A DNA stretch of 64,000 bases from Palsa-1150 sp964531095 (GCA_964531095.1 CAZHED010000014.1:49981-113980), one strand, 5' to 3'. Shown: positions 37,751 through 45,423, counted from the stretch's first letter. Notes: generated by a model from the sequence alone, not told the origin. A program made the numbers and translations.

Positions 37751-37942
37751 CTACTGCTCGCCCATCTCACCCGCTGCATCCGTGGCAGCAGACACGCCAC
37801 CGTCGGACAATGGTACCGGATTGGCCCTTGGGGAACAGGAACAGGATCCGCAGCAGCCGTCAGAGTCGCCGCTACCGCAACCTGCACCGAGAACGCTAAC
37901 GCAGATAGCGGAGATGGTAAGCACAGCGCAGGAGATCCTCAT
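37751..37942 (-). CDS. Small Cys-rich lipoprotein
   Basis: The 63 residues consist of a convincing lipoprotein signal (LTISAICVSVLGAGC, lipid Cys near residue 22), a short Cys cluster (DGCCGSCSCS) and an Asp/Ala tail. It is upstream of the Stig1-like lipoprotein on the same strand, separated by 32 bases, so it may be co-transcribed. It could also be the 5' remnant of a longer Cys-rich lipoprotein. The function is unknown. Confidence 0.5.
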   Translation of the reverse strand: MRISCAVLTISAICVSVLGAGCGSGDSDGCCGSCSCSPRANPVPLSDGGVSAATDAAGEMGEQ

Positions 37943-37959
37943 CCGCCCAGGGTGGGTTT

Positions 37960-38048
37960 AGGCCATAAACCGCGCAAGTGGATTCGCCGCTACGCGTGTA
38001 CGTAGCGGCCGCTTCACGCCGCCCTCCGCAGACCTACGGCTTCGATGA
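37960..38048 (+). repeat. Dispersed direct repeat, copy 1 (carries M13 peptidase fragment)
   Basis: The first 31 bases (AGGCCATAAACCGCGCAAG and on to GATTCGCCGC) recur at 39934-39964 with two mismatches, and the similarity resumes to CGGCTTCGATGA. Copy 1 has an extra 18 bases holding a perfect inverted repeat, GCTACG-N6-CGTAGC. The two copies are in the same orientation and enclose about 1.9 kb with the MYXO-CTERM gene. Confidence 0.6.
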
Positions 38049-38103
38049 CGAGGGCAGGCAGTTCGACGCCGAGGGCAACGCGCGCGATTGGTGGACGGCG
38101 CCT
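38032..38103 (+). pseudogene. Remnant of an M13 (PepO/neprilysin-type) metallopeptidase
   Basis: Twenty-four codons read TYGFDDEGRQFDAEGN followed by ARDWWTAP. This matches the strongly conserved M13 segment that follows the zinc motif (normally HE-x-TH-GFDD-x-GR-x-FD-x-x-GN-x-x-DWWT). The catalytic HExTH is missing, and upstream and downstream residues do not match, so it is an isolated fragment. It overlaps the end of the dispersed repeat. A second, shorter copy (THGFDDDG) is at 39988-40011. Confidence 0.6.
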
Positions 38104-38232
38104 GTGAGCCGCGACGGCGGACCCGGTCGAAGTTCGCTCGCGGCCGAGCCGTTCGGGAACACGGTGTCGCGAAGCGATCGCAGTGAGTCGGCATGGACGC
38201 AAGAAGGCCCTCGGAGCTCCCCGCCTTCGCGC

Positions 38233-39150
38233 TCACGACGGCGTCGGCGGCGAAGGGGCCCTACTGAGACGCCGGCGCAGTGCCGCGACCACGAACCATC
38301 CGAGGAGCAACGTGGGGGCCACGGCGTCTAATCCTCGAGCGCTGTCGCGGGCCCCGCCCGCGGTCGAGCACCCCTTGGAGGAGGTCGGGGCAGCACCGCC
38401 CGAAGTCACGCCGGTGTCGGCGGCAGGCCCACGCGTCGGGAGCGCCCCGTCAGCCGCGGACCCGTCGATGTTCTCGGACAGGCTGGCATCTTGGTTCGGC
38501 TCCGAGCAGTTCGCGATGCGCGCTCCGCCCGTGCAGAGGCCCTGCCCGCTGCACGTCTCGCCCGTGATGCACGGGTCCTCGGTAGAGCACGCCGCGCCGG
38601 CGGGACTCGCGAACTGCACGCAGCCGGGAGCGTTCGATGCAACGTTGCACGCGGTATAAAGGCAGAAGTCGAGCTCTCCGCGGCCGTACTTGTCGCAGCC
38701 GTGATCGAGCAGGGGGCATCGGCCCGCGCCGTCGCACGCTCCGCTGCACACGGTGACAGGCAGGCCTGGGATCCCGCTGTCGTCGACCCCTGCCGGCATG
38801 CACGCGGCGCCTGCAGGCGCGTTCGTCGCGACGCACGCCCCTGCGCTGCAGGCGTGCGCGCAATCAGTGCCGGGAGGTCCCGCCGGCGCGCAATCGATGC
38901 CGTCGAGGCTCGTCAGCTTCGCGCGCGCGAGCGCGTCGGCGGTCGCCGCCAGGCATGCCATCGGTCGGCCTGCCTTCGAGAAGTCGGGTAGGCACAAGCC
39001 TCCGCAGGCGTTCCCGTCTCCCGGGTCGCATGGCATGCCATACGCGGTCTCGGGGCACGCCGAGCCGCCACCCGCATCGTCTGCCGCCGCGGTGCGGCCA
39101 GGCAGCGGCCCTGTGACGACGGCGAGCAAGAAGAGCCAAGGTCTTCGCAT
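38233..39150 (-). CDS. Secreted Cys-rich protein with MYXO-CTERM sorting tail
   Basis: The 305 residues have an N-terminal signal (PWLFLLAVVTGPLPGRTAAA). A central Cys-rich domain includes AYGMPCDPGDGNACGGLCL and CSGACDGAGRCPLLDHGCD. A Ser/Ala/Asp linker leads to a MYXO-CTERM end: SKGCSTAGG, a hydrophobic segment (APTLLLGWFVVAAL) and a terminal RRR cluster. In Myxococcota this tail directs type II secretion-dependent delivery and surface anchoring at the Cys. The tail is the best taxonomic marker in the window. The function of the Cys-rich domain is unknown. Confidence 0.85.
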   Translation of the reverse strand: MRRPWLFLLAVVTGPLPGRTAAADDAGGGSACPETAYGMPCDPGDGNACGGLCLPDFSKAGRPMACLAATADALARAKLTSLDGIDCAPAGPPGTDCAHACSAGACVATNAPAGAACMPAGVDDSGIPGLPVTVCSGACDGAGRCPLLDHGCDKYGRGELDFCLYTACNVASNAPGCVQFASPAGAACSTEDPCITGETCSGQGLCTGGARIANCSEPNQDASLSENIDGSAADGALPTRGPAADTGVTSGGAAPTSSKGCSTAGGARDSARGLDAVAPTLLLGWFVVAALRRRLSRAPSPPTPS

Positions 39151-39933
39151 AAGTCCACTCTAGCAAGCGCCGTTCGACCAGCGCGGGCGGGCGCCCATCA
39201 AGATGGACTCAATCCGTCGACGCGAAGCGAGAGCGCCGAAGGTTAGGCGACCGTTGTCGACAGCCTTTGTTCGAGGAACTTCCAAAATCACGGGCCGATC
39301 GCGGTGACTTGGATCCCGGCCCCCTCCAACGAATTCGCCACGTTGGCCTTCGCGTGGCTCATCGGGGGGCGGTTATGGATCCGATTTCTTCTCTGTTCTA
39401 TCACTGGGCTAACAACACCGTGACACCCCGTTTTTATCTTGCCCTCCGTTCACTCCGGGTTTCATCCCCCGAGCTGCATTCACGGGGATAGTTCTCGCAT
39501 GCTCCAGCGGGTGTGACCGCGAACGTGGCGTCAACGTCCGAGGTGCGCACCTCTCCTTCAGCCCCAAGGGAAACGGTCTCGGACGGTAAGGGAGAGGGTG
39601 AGCTGCTCGCCATGGTGTGAGCATAAGTCGTTCCCTCTGGCCGCCCAAACCTGGGTCCGACGCCGGTCCTGTGCGGCCTGACTCAAGCGCCGCAGATGGC
39701 GCCTCGGTCCCATTCAGCTGCGGGTCGGCGGGCGTTCCGGCCATTCGCCGAGGATCGACCACTCGCGGCCCTGCGGCTCCAAGTCGATTGCCACGAGGTT
39801 ACCGGTTATCCAGCATACCTGAGTGCCGCGCGTGACCGCTGTTCAGGCACCGGGAGGTTGAAGCTCGGCCGGGGACCATCGTTGGTCTGTTCGCCTGGTC
39901 GTCGTCCTTCTGCGGATCCGCGTGACCGCTGAC
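39151..39933. other. 783-bp region without supported gene
   Basis: Several frames are open for 60-115 codons on both strands, but none has a recognisable domain, good start site or signal peptide. Local GC is lower than in the neighbouring genes. Given the gene fragments nearby, it is probably decayed DNA. Confidence 0.5.
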
Positions 39934-40011
39934 AGGCCACAAACCGCGCAAGCGGATTCGCCGCCCGCTTTCATGCCGGACCCCGCAAACTCACGGCTTC
40001 GATGATGACGG
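39934..40011 (+). repeat. Dispersed direct repeat, copy 2 (ends in M13-like GFDD fragment)
   Basis: Matches the copy at 37960-38048 over its outer 31 bases and again over the CGGCTTCGATGA end, without the 18-base palindromic insert. Its last codons read THGFDDDG (39988-40011), the M13 peptidase consensus, including the His missing from copy 1. After that the sequence diverges and runs into the end of the sirtuin gene on the other strand. Confidence 0.6.
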
Positions 40012-40034
40012 AAAAAAGCGCGCAATGCCTTCGC

Positions 40035-40742
40035 TTACTCCGCGTCGAAGAGCGACGGGACGACGTCCCCCGCTTTGCCGAGCCTGAGTTCGTCGAAGGC
40101 GCTCGCGTTGTCCGGCCGCTCGGGCCCCACGTACACGGTGTGCGCGCGCCCTCGTGCCGCGGCGACGAAGCCGGCGGCGGGGTAGACGGCGCCGCTGCTC
40201 CCGATCGTGATGAAGACGTCACTGTCCCGAAGCGCTCGAGCAATCGCATCCATGTCCAGCGGCACCTCGCCGAACCAGACGATGTGCGGGCGGATGCGCG
40301 CGCCGCACCCGCAGGTCGGGATGCGCTCGTGGGTAACCCTGTCCTCGAAGGGCGGGCGCGCGCAGGATTCGCACCGGCTTTTCATCAGCTCGCCGTGCAT
40401 GTGATGCACGCGCTGCGACCCGGCCTTCTCGTGCAGGTCGTCGACGTTCTGGGTGCAGAGGTAGAGCCGGTCGCCGAGGGCGCGCTCCAGGCTCGCCAGC
40501 GCCCGGTGCGCCACGTTCGGCTCGCACGTCGCCGCCTGCGCGCGGCGCTGCGCGTAGAAGCGCCACACGACCTCGGGGTGAGCGGCCCATCCCTCAGGGG
40601 ACGCGACCTCTTCGAAGCGGTACTGCTCCCAGAGGCCGCCGGCGTCGCGGAACGTGCGGATGCCGCTCTCGGCCGAGATCCCTGCGCCGGTTAGGACGAA
40701 GACGCGCGAGGAGCGAGAGATACGCAGCGGAGGGGTGGTCAT
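40035..40742 (-). CDS. cobB: NAD-dependent protein deacylase, SIR2/CobB family
   Basis: The 235 residues contain every sirtuin mark: NAD loop TGAGISAESGIRTFRD, TQNVDDLHEKAG, the catalytic His in HMHGE, zinc Cys pairs (CESC and CGC), PHIVWFGE and the late IGSSGAVYPAAG. It removes acyl groups from lysines using NAD and acts in the cytoplasm. The length and single zinc module fit the bacterial CobB class. An upstream short reading frame overlaps its start (ATGA), and the GNAT acetyltransferase gene is divergent from it; writer and eraser may be linked. Confidence 0.93.
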   Translation of the reverse strand: MTTPPLRISRSSRVFVLTGAGISAESGIRTFRDAGGLWEQYRFEEVASPEGWAAHPEVVWRFYAQRRAQAATCEPNVAHRALASLERALGDRLYLCTQNVDDLHEKAGSQRVHHMHGELMKSRCESCARPPFEDRVTHERIPTCGCGARIRPHIVWFGEVPLDMDAIARALRDSDVFITIGSSGAVYPAAGFVAAARGRAHTVYVGPERPDNASAFDELRLGKAGDVVPSLFDAE

Positions 40743-40876
40743 GCGTCCCGGGAGTCTACGCGGTCTCGCGCCGCCTCCACACGACGCTCCAATTGATCAT
40801 CGCCATAGTTTAGCCCGTCGATGTACGCCTGCGCTTCGTCGTCAGCCCAGACGTCCTTCCTCGGCGAACAGACCAC
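40739..40876 (-). CDS. Short acidic reading frame coupled to the sirtuin gene
   Basis: From GTG 40876 a 45-residue peptide reads SPRKDVWADDEAQAY, IDGLNYGDDQLERRVEA and a charged end, then stops at TGA overlapping the sirtuin ATG (ATGA). The composition is protein-like and the overlap is the typical coupling pattern in this genome. There is no ribosome site, and an in-frame TAG lies at 40894, so it may instead be the tail of a truncated gene. No family is recognised. Confidence 0.35.
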   Translation of the reverse strand: MVCSPRKDVWADDEAQAYIDGLNYGDDQLERRVEAARDRVDSRDA

Positions 40877-40892
40877 GGTACGGTCATTGGGC

Positions 40893-40934
40893 TAACCGGT
40901 TACCTTGCGTTCACCTATGTTTGGAGCGGATAAA
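40893..40934 (+). promoter_or_regulatory. Candidate promoter and palindrome before the GNAT gene
   Basis: The perfect 10-bp palindrome TAACCGGTTA (40893-40902) is followed by TTGCGT (40905-40910) and, after 18 bases, GATAAA (40929-40934). An AAAAGGAG ribosome site then precedes ATG 40964. The palindrome abutting a -35-like element suggests an operator. Confidence 0.35.
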
Positions 40935-40963
40935 AAGACGTTATCGGATAGAAAAGGAGTTTC

Positions 40964-41644
40964 ATGGGTTCCGGGCTGACCCGTTTTGAAGTGATCCGCG
41001 ACGAACGACCCCGTGACACGCCGTGGCCCAGCATGACGTGGCCACCAACAGTCGCTCGCCTGACGGGACACGTCGTCGAGCTCTCGCCTTGTGTCCCGGA
41101 ACATGACGCCGGACCTCTGTTCCATGCGCTCAACCACGACGCCGTCTGGCGTCATGTTCCGGGGCGACCGAAAAGCCCCGAGCAGTTCGCCGCGACCCTC
41201 GCCAAACGCCAGGCCGAAGGCAGGTTCGTCTGGATCGTGAGGCTCCTTCAGCCCTATGCGGGGATAGCAACGGGGGCCATCGTCGGGACCTCGTCGTACC
41301 TCGATGTGGCCCCGACGGACGCCCGGCTGGAAATTGGAGCCACGCTCTACGTGCCCGCCGTATGGGGCACGAAGGTCAATCCGGATGCGAAGCTTCTGCT
41401 CCTCGCGCACGCCTTCGAGACCCTCGGGGCCGCGCGGGTGCAGCTCAAAACCGACGTTCGCAACGAGCGATCCCAGCAGGCCATGGCGCGCCTCGGCGCT
41501 CGCTACGAAGGGACCCTGCGTCGCTTTCAGCGTCGCGACGACGGCACGGTCCGCGACTCGGTGCTGTTTTCGATCGTAGCGGACGACTGGCACGAGGTTC
41601 GAGAACGTCTGATCGTACGCCTCAAGGAGGCCGGCCATGGGTGA
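40964..41644 (+). CDS. GNAT-family N-acetyltransferase (RimJ/RimL-like)
   Basis: The 226 residues start at an ATG with a strong AAAAGGAG site. The GNAT acetyl-CoA-binding region is visible as WGTKVNPDAKLLLLAHAFE, followed by GAARVQLKTDVRNERSQQA and MARLGARYEG, the order typical of RimJ/RimL-like proteins acting on N-termini or small amines. The substrate is unknown. The next gene, a methyltransferase, overlaps its end by 8 bases, so they are coupled. Confidence 0.88.
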   Translation: MGSGLTRFEVIRDERPRDTPWPSMTWPPTVARLTGHVVELSPCVPEHDAGPLFHALNHDAVWRHVPGRPKSPEQFAATLAKRQAEGRFVWIVRLLQPYAGIATGAIVGTSSYLDVAPTDARLEIGATLYVPAVWGTKVNPDAKLLLLAHAFETLGAARVQLKTDVRNERSQQAMARLGARYEGTLRRFQRRDDGTVRDSVLFSIVADDWHEVRERLIVRLKEAGHG

Positions 41645-42473
41645 CCCGATCTCCCCTGCACCGGCGGTTGTTTCCGATGGTGACCAATACACCTTCGCAA
41701 ACGTCGACCGACTGCTCGAGCTCGAGCGGCTCCGCTGCATCCAGGCGATCTTCGATCCCGCATCGCGGCGGCTGCTCGACGCCTGTGGGGTCGCGCCGGG
41801 TGCCCGGTGCCTTGAGATCGGCGCGGGCGCGGGCTCCATCGCGCTCTGGCTTGCTGAGCGCGCGGGCAATCAGGGAGAGGTCATCGCCGTCGACCTCGAC
41901 GCGGCGTTTCTGCGCCCTTTGCTTGCGAATGCGTCTGGGGTTCGGATCGTCGAGGGCGAAGCGCGCGCGGTTCTCGCTCCCTCGCGCTTCGATCTCGTGC
42001 ATGTGCGCTACGTGCTCGTGCACAACGCCGATTGGGAAGCCCTGCTCGATGCGACCGTCGCGTCGCTGAAGCCAGGTGCAGCTCTCGTGATCGAGGAGCC
42101 GGACTTCACAGTGGCCAAGGCGGCCTTCGGCAGGGACGCGGGTGCGTTCGACCGTGTCAACGCCGCCATCCGCACCATGTTTCGCGAGGCCGCAAAAGAC
42201 CCGGCGCTCGGCGTTCGCCTTCCCGCCGCGCTCGAGCAACGCGGCCTGCGGGTCGAGCGTGCCGAGAACGCGGCGCCGCTTTGTCGCGGAGGCGAGCCGG
42301 TCGCCGCGATGATGGCGATGTCCACACGTCAGCTGCGCGACAAGTACCTCGCCACCGGCGTCGTGCGCGACGACGATCTCGATGGCTACCTGCGTTTCGC
42401 CGCCGATCCGGCCAGCTGGGGCGTCTACTACGCGACCGTCAGCGTCTTAGCGCGCAAGAGAGCCCTGCAATGA
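41637..42473 (+). CDS. SAM-dependent class I methyltransferase
   Basis: The 278 residues overlap the GNAT gene by 8 bases. Motif I is CLEIGAGAGSIALWLA, followed by the acidic strand EVIAVDLDAAFL and motif-IV-like FDLVHVRYVLVHN. The C-terminal third is probably the substrate part (LRDKYLATGVVRDDDLDGYL). It resembles the UbiE/Mtase_25-type methyltransferases. The substrate is unknown; co-translation with the acetyltransferase suggests a shared modification pathway. Confidence 0.85.
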   Translation: MGDPISPAPAVVSDGDQYTFANVDRLLELERLRCIQAIFDPASRRLLDACGVAPGARCLEIGAGAGSIALWLAERAGNQGEVIAVDLDAAFLRPLLANASGVRIVEGEARAVLAPSRFDLVHVRYVLVHNADWEALLDATVASLKPGAALVIEEPDFTVAKAAFGRDAGAFDRVNAAIRTMFREAAKDPALGVRLPAALEQRGLRVERAENAAPLCRGGEPVAAMMAMSTRQLRDKYLATGVVRDDDLDGYLRFAADPASWGVYYATVSVLARKRALQ

Positions 42474-42492
42474 TGGGCGAAACGCCAGTTCC

Positions 42493-42525
42493 CGGCGGAA
42501 GTTGATGCGCTTGGCGAAGGCTGAG
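42493..42525 (+). repeat. 33-bp dispersed repeat, copy 1
   Basis: CGGCGGAAGTTGATGCGC followed by TTGGCGAAGGCTGAG recurs at 44836-44870 with one substitution and two single-base indels, in the same orientation. The copies enclose about 2.3 kb. This copy directly precedes the truncated VOC gene tail. Its nature (decayed mobile element or common intergenic repeat) is unknown. Confidence 0.6.
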
Positions 42526-42541
42526 GCGGAGTCCGAGCGCG

Positions 42542-42625
42542 AACCACCGCGAGCTGTGGATCCGCGATCCGGACGGCTATACCGTGATCCTCCCGTCGCC
42601 CGACGGTGACGCGGAGGAGGCGTAG
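42542..42625 (+). pseudogene. C-terminal fragment of a VOC (glyoxalase/bleomycin-resistance-type) protein
   Basis: Twenty-seven codons read NHRELWIRDPDGYTVILPSP and an acidic tail before TAG. The E-x-W-I-x-DPDGY-x-V pattern with its metal-ligand Glu is the usual last strand of VOC proteins. The rest of the gene is missing; a dispersed repeat ends 17 bases upstream. No start codon is usable. Confidence 0.6.
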
Positions 42626-42633
42626 GCGATCCC

Positions 42634-43098
42634 ATGTGCCCGGTCGTGAATTTCGAGAGCGTTTCGACCGCGGGTCTCGAGTCGTCGCCAGTCGCGCCCG
42701 CGCTCGCCGGGCTGCGCGCGAACGAGGCGCGCTACTTCAAGAACAAGTACGACCACGTCTTCACGGTGGAGCCTGCGAGCAAGGCCAACAAGGCCATCGA
42801 CTGGGTGCACCGCATCCTCGAGAAAGAGCGCGGCATCGTCATCGAATCACGCCCGCTCGAGGCCACGGCGTTCGAGGTCGAGAGGATCCGGATCGCCTAC
42901 GTGTTCTACGAGAGCGGCCTCTCGATCAACGTCATGTACTCGATCGACGACTCGAAGAAACGGGCCGTCGGCTTCAAGCTGTCGGACGGAATGGAGGTCC
43001 CCGCCGAGCTCGCCGAACGCTTCAAGTTCGCGAGGCAGAAGTCGAAGCTGGCCGGCACGATCCGCGGCTCGTTCTTCGTGATCAAGGGCGAATACTAA
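42634..43098 (+). CDS. Conserved-looking hypothetical protein, 154 residues
   Basis: I do not recognise the family. The protein starts at ATG 42634 with a GGAGGAGG stretch 17-24 bases upstream. It is hydrophilic with mixed helix and strand, a basic middle (ARYFKNKYDHVFTVEPASK, KANKAIDWVHRILEKERG) and beta-like segments (IRIAYVFYESGLSINVMYSI). No signal peptide or membrane segment is visible, so it is probably cytosolic. It sits between two gene remnants. Confidence 0.6.
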   Translation: MCPVVNFESVSTAGLESSPVAPALAGLRANEARYFKNKYDHVFTVEPASKANKAIDWVHRILEKERGIVIESRPLEATAFEVERIRIAYVFYESGLSINVMYSIDDSKKRAVGFKLSDGMEVPAELAERFKFARQKSKLAGTIRGSFFVIKGEY

Positions 43099-43145
43099 GC
43101 TCCCCGGGTGGCTCACGTGACGAGCGTGCGCGGTTGGGCCATTCG

Positions 43146-43811
43146 CTACTTCGCCAGGACGACATGGGTGGCGCGGTCCGAGGCGGCGTGCTCCGTGCAC
43201 TTGTAGCCGAGGCCTACCGTATCGACGCCGGCGAGGAGGTTCTCGCCCCGGCCCAGAAGCGCGGGGGCGATCACGAGGTGCATCTCGTCGATCAGCCCGG
43301 CGGCAAGGTACTGGCGAATGGTGGCAACTCCGCCGCCGAGTCGTACGTCCTTACGCTGAGCCGCCTCCTTGGCGCGATCCAAAGCGGCGTGGATCCCATC
43401 GGTGACGAAGTAGAACGTCGTTCCGCCCTCCATCGTGAGGGGCGCACGAGCGTGGTGCGTGAGCACGAAGACGGGGACGTGGTAGGGCGGGTTGTTGCCC
43501 CACCATCCCGTCCAGCCGTCGTCGGGCCAGGCGCCCCGCGACGGCGCGAACATGTTGCGGCCCATGATCCAGGCGCCGATGTTTTCGAAACTGCGCGCAG
43601 CAAATTTGTCATCGACGTCTTCTCGGGCGGCCTGGTCACCGACCAGCGACCCAGCGAAGTCGGCGTGCATCTTCTGGAAGGTCTTCGTGCCGAAGACCCA
43701 CTGGTGCAGCGCCATACCTCCGACGCCCATAGGGCTGTCCAGCGCTTGGTCAGGACCGGCGCCGTAACCATCGATAGAGATTCCAAACGCGTTGACCCGA
43801 AGCCTCGACAT
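43146..43811 (-). CDS. Dihydrofolate reductase-like protein (RibD C-terminal family)
   Basis: The 221 residues match the RibD_C/DHFR-like fold. They start SRLRVNAFGISIDGYGAGP, contain GAWIMGRNMF and VFVLTHHARAP, the NADPH loop VRLGGGVATIRQYLAAGLID, and EMHLVIAPALLGRGENL. Such stand-alone proteins reduce small molecules with NAD(P)H; they do not confer folate or riboflavin synthesis by themselves. The gene is monocistronic, facing the hypothetical gene at 42634. Confidence 0.88.
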   Translation of the reverse strand: MSRLRVNAFGISIDGYGAGPDQALDSPMGVGGMALHQWVFGTKTFQKMHADFAGSLVGDQAAREDVDDKFAARSFENIGAWIMGRNMFAPSRGAWPDDGWTGWWGNNPPYHVPVFVLTHHARAPLTMEGGTTFYFVTDGIHAALDRAKEAAQRKDVRLGGGVATIRQYLAAGLIDEMHLVIAPALLGRGENLLAGVDTVGLGYKCTEHAASDRATHVVLAK

Positions 43812-43913
43812 GCGCGTAGCTCCTCCCGGCGAGCACTGCCTGCGCCCTACTTACAACCCTTCTGGCGAAGTCGCGACGGGCTGTTCGAGATCTTCGCTTC
43901 TCGGCGACCGCTT

Positions 43914-44618
43914 TCACAACCGCGCGATCTGAGCGCGCGTCGCCTCAACGAGATCCTGCCGCTGTACGGGGGGACCGTGCCCTGGAACGATGGTGGTCGG
44001 GGGCGCGTCGGAGAGCTGCCTGTCGAACCAGGACGTGAGCGCCTTCTTGTCCTTCACCTGCAGCCAGACGGCAGGACGAAACAGCTTGTAGCCGGGCGCC
44101 GAGTCCGTCATCGACATCAACGTCTTGAAGACGAACTGTTTTGGAAGCTCGGGAATGTTGAAGAGCAGATCGCAGACGTACCAGTACGTCCCGCCCGCGC
44201 CGCGGACGAAGGCGAAGGCGCTGCCTGGCATGCCGTCCGGTTCGAGCACGCGCGTACCGTCGCCAAGCAAGGGCGCGAGCGCCTCGAGCGGCGCGAACAT
44301 CACGCCCGGGGCCTTCTTCGAGAGGCGTCCAATGGCGCTGCGGGGGGCGTAGCACTTGGCGTCGGGGAAGTGCTGTCGCCACGCCGGCAGGCCAAGATGG
44401 TGGAAGCCATTGATCGCCACCAGTGCCGCCACATGCCCGTAACTCTTGAGCTTGTCGAGCGTCGCGCCGTCGAGCCCGCAGCCTGGGCTCATGACGACGA
44501 GGGCATCGTCCTTGCCGCGGAAGACGAACGTCGTCGCGATTCCGCCGCCAAAATTGTAAGGCGTCCACAAGACGCCGGCTTCGAGGGCCGTCCAGTTTCC
44601 GTTCTTCGGGTCCACCAC
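43914..44618 (-). CDS. DUF4336-like protein (metallo-beta-lactamase-related)
   Basis: Predicted 234 residues from GTG 44618; upstream ATG 44747 would add about 43 residues rich in Arg that do not look like protein. Features are TPYNFGGGIATTFVFR near the start, INGFHHLGLPAWRQHFPDAK with two His, and IVPGHGPPVQ near the end. These are the DUF4336 hallmarks, a reduced lactamase-like fold without the full HxHxDH. The function is unknown. The gene lies within the 2.3 kb enclosed by the 33-bp repeats. Confidence 0.7.
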   Translation of the reverse strand: MVDPKNGNWTALEAGVLWTPYNFGGGIATTFVFRGKDDALVVMSPGCGLDGATLDKLKSYGHVAALVAINGFHHLGLPAWRQHFPDAKCYAPRSAIGRLSKKAPGVMFAPLEALAPLLGDGTRVLEPDGMPGSAFAFVRGAGGTYWYVCDLLFNIPELPKQFVFKTLMSMTDSAPGYKLFRPAVWLQVKDKKALTSWFDRQLSDAPPTTIVPGHGPPVQRQDLVEATRAQIARL

Positions 44619-44835
44619 GAAGCGCGACGTTAGCCAAAGGCGCGCCGCACGTCGACAGCCGAGTCGTTGGTCCCATTTGCGCGTCCCCCCGCGACGAGCG
44701 GCGCGATCGCGTGGAGAAGCTCGTCGAGTACGCGGCGTTCGGGTCACGTGGTACTGGATCGTCGATCCTGAGCTCCTGGGGCGCGATCGATCCCGTGCCC
44801 GGTGCGAAGGACCGCGGTTCGATGTCTCCGCGCTC

Positions 44836-44870
44836 CGGGCGGAAATTGATGCGCTTTGGCGAAGGCTGAG
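44836..44870 (+). repeat. 33-bp dispersed repeat, copy 2
   Basis: Same orientation as the copy at 42493-42525, with one substitution and two indels. It lies 28 bases before the 21-bp tandem array. Confidence 0.6.
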
Positions 44871-44898
44871 GGCGCGAATCGCCGCAGCGAAATCGGAA

Positions 44899-45423
44899 AG
44901 GACCTTTGTGTTTTGGAAGAGGTCCTTTGCCTCTTGTCAGAGGACCGTTTTTTCTTGGTAGAAGTCTTTTGCCTCTTCTTGGAGGACCACTTGTTCTTGG
45001 TAGAGGACATGTGCCAATTCGTCGAGTTACGTTTTTTCTTGGCAGAGGTCCGTTGTCTTTTGTCAGAAGACCTTTTCTGGTTCGAGAAGGACATTTGCCA
45101 GTGAGGAGAAGACCTCTCCTCGTTGGAGGAGGTCCTTTGTCAATTGGTAGCGGACCGTTGCTCGATTGCAAAGTACATTTGTCTCTCGTCAGAGGACCTT
45201 TTCTTATCGGCCGCGGATCTCGGACAGTTGTCAGAGGCCCTCTTCCAGTCGACAAATGGCCTTTTCCAGCAGACAAATGGCCTTTGCTCTTGGCAAGAGG
45301 TACGGTTGCCCTTCTCCGAGCGCGCTTCGTCGACGCCGGTGCTCCTTTCGCGCGGATCAAAGCCGCTCCGGCGCGAGTCCAAGGACTCTTCGTCGAGCCG
45401 GAGCGTCTCTTGCAGACAGAAAG
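44899..45423. repeat. Tandem array of 25 degenerate 21-bp units
   Basis: The segment divides without a single slip into 25 units of exactly 21 bases (starts at 44899, 44920, 44941 and so on to 45403). The commonest form is AGG-W-CC-T-TT-G-x5-T-T-G-G-x-AG. Columns 1-3 (AGG), 5-6 (CC), 8-9 (TT), 15 (T) and 20-21 (AG) are strongly kept through about unit 20, then units become GC-rich and decay. GC content is visibly below the surroundings. On the + strand one frame stays open across it and reads heptads such as GPLPLVR, GPFFLGR and GPLVLGR, with the wobble bases (columns 4, 7, 10) among the most variable. That frame has no ATG or ribosome site. The 21-bp period equals two helical turns. Confidence 0.9.

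Noticed and set aside
39267..39835. Several 60-115 codon frames in the gene-poor stretch
   Set aside because: No domain, signal or start site; likely decayed DNA.
43914..44618. Active metallo-beta-lactamase
   Set aside because: The HxHxDH zinc motif is absent; only the DUF4336-like pattern is visible.
44899..45423. CRISPR array
   Set aside because: Units are contiguous 21-mers with no unique spacers, and no cas genes are present.
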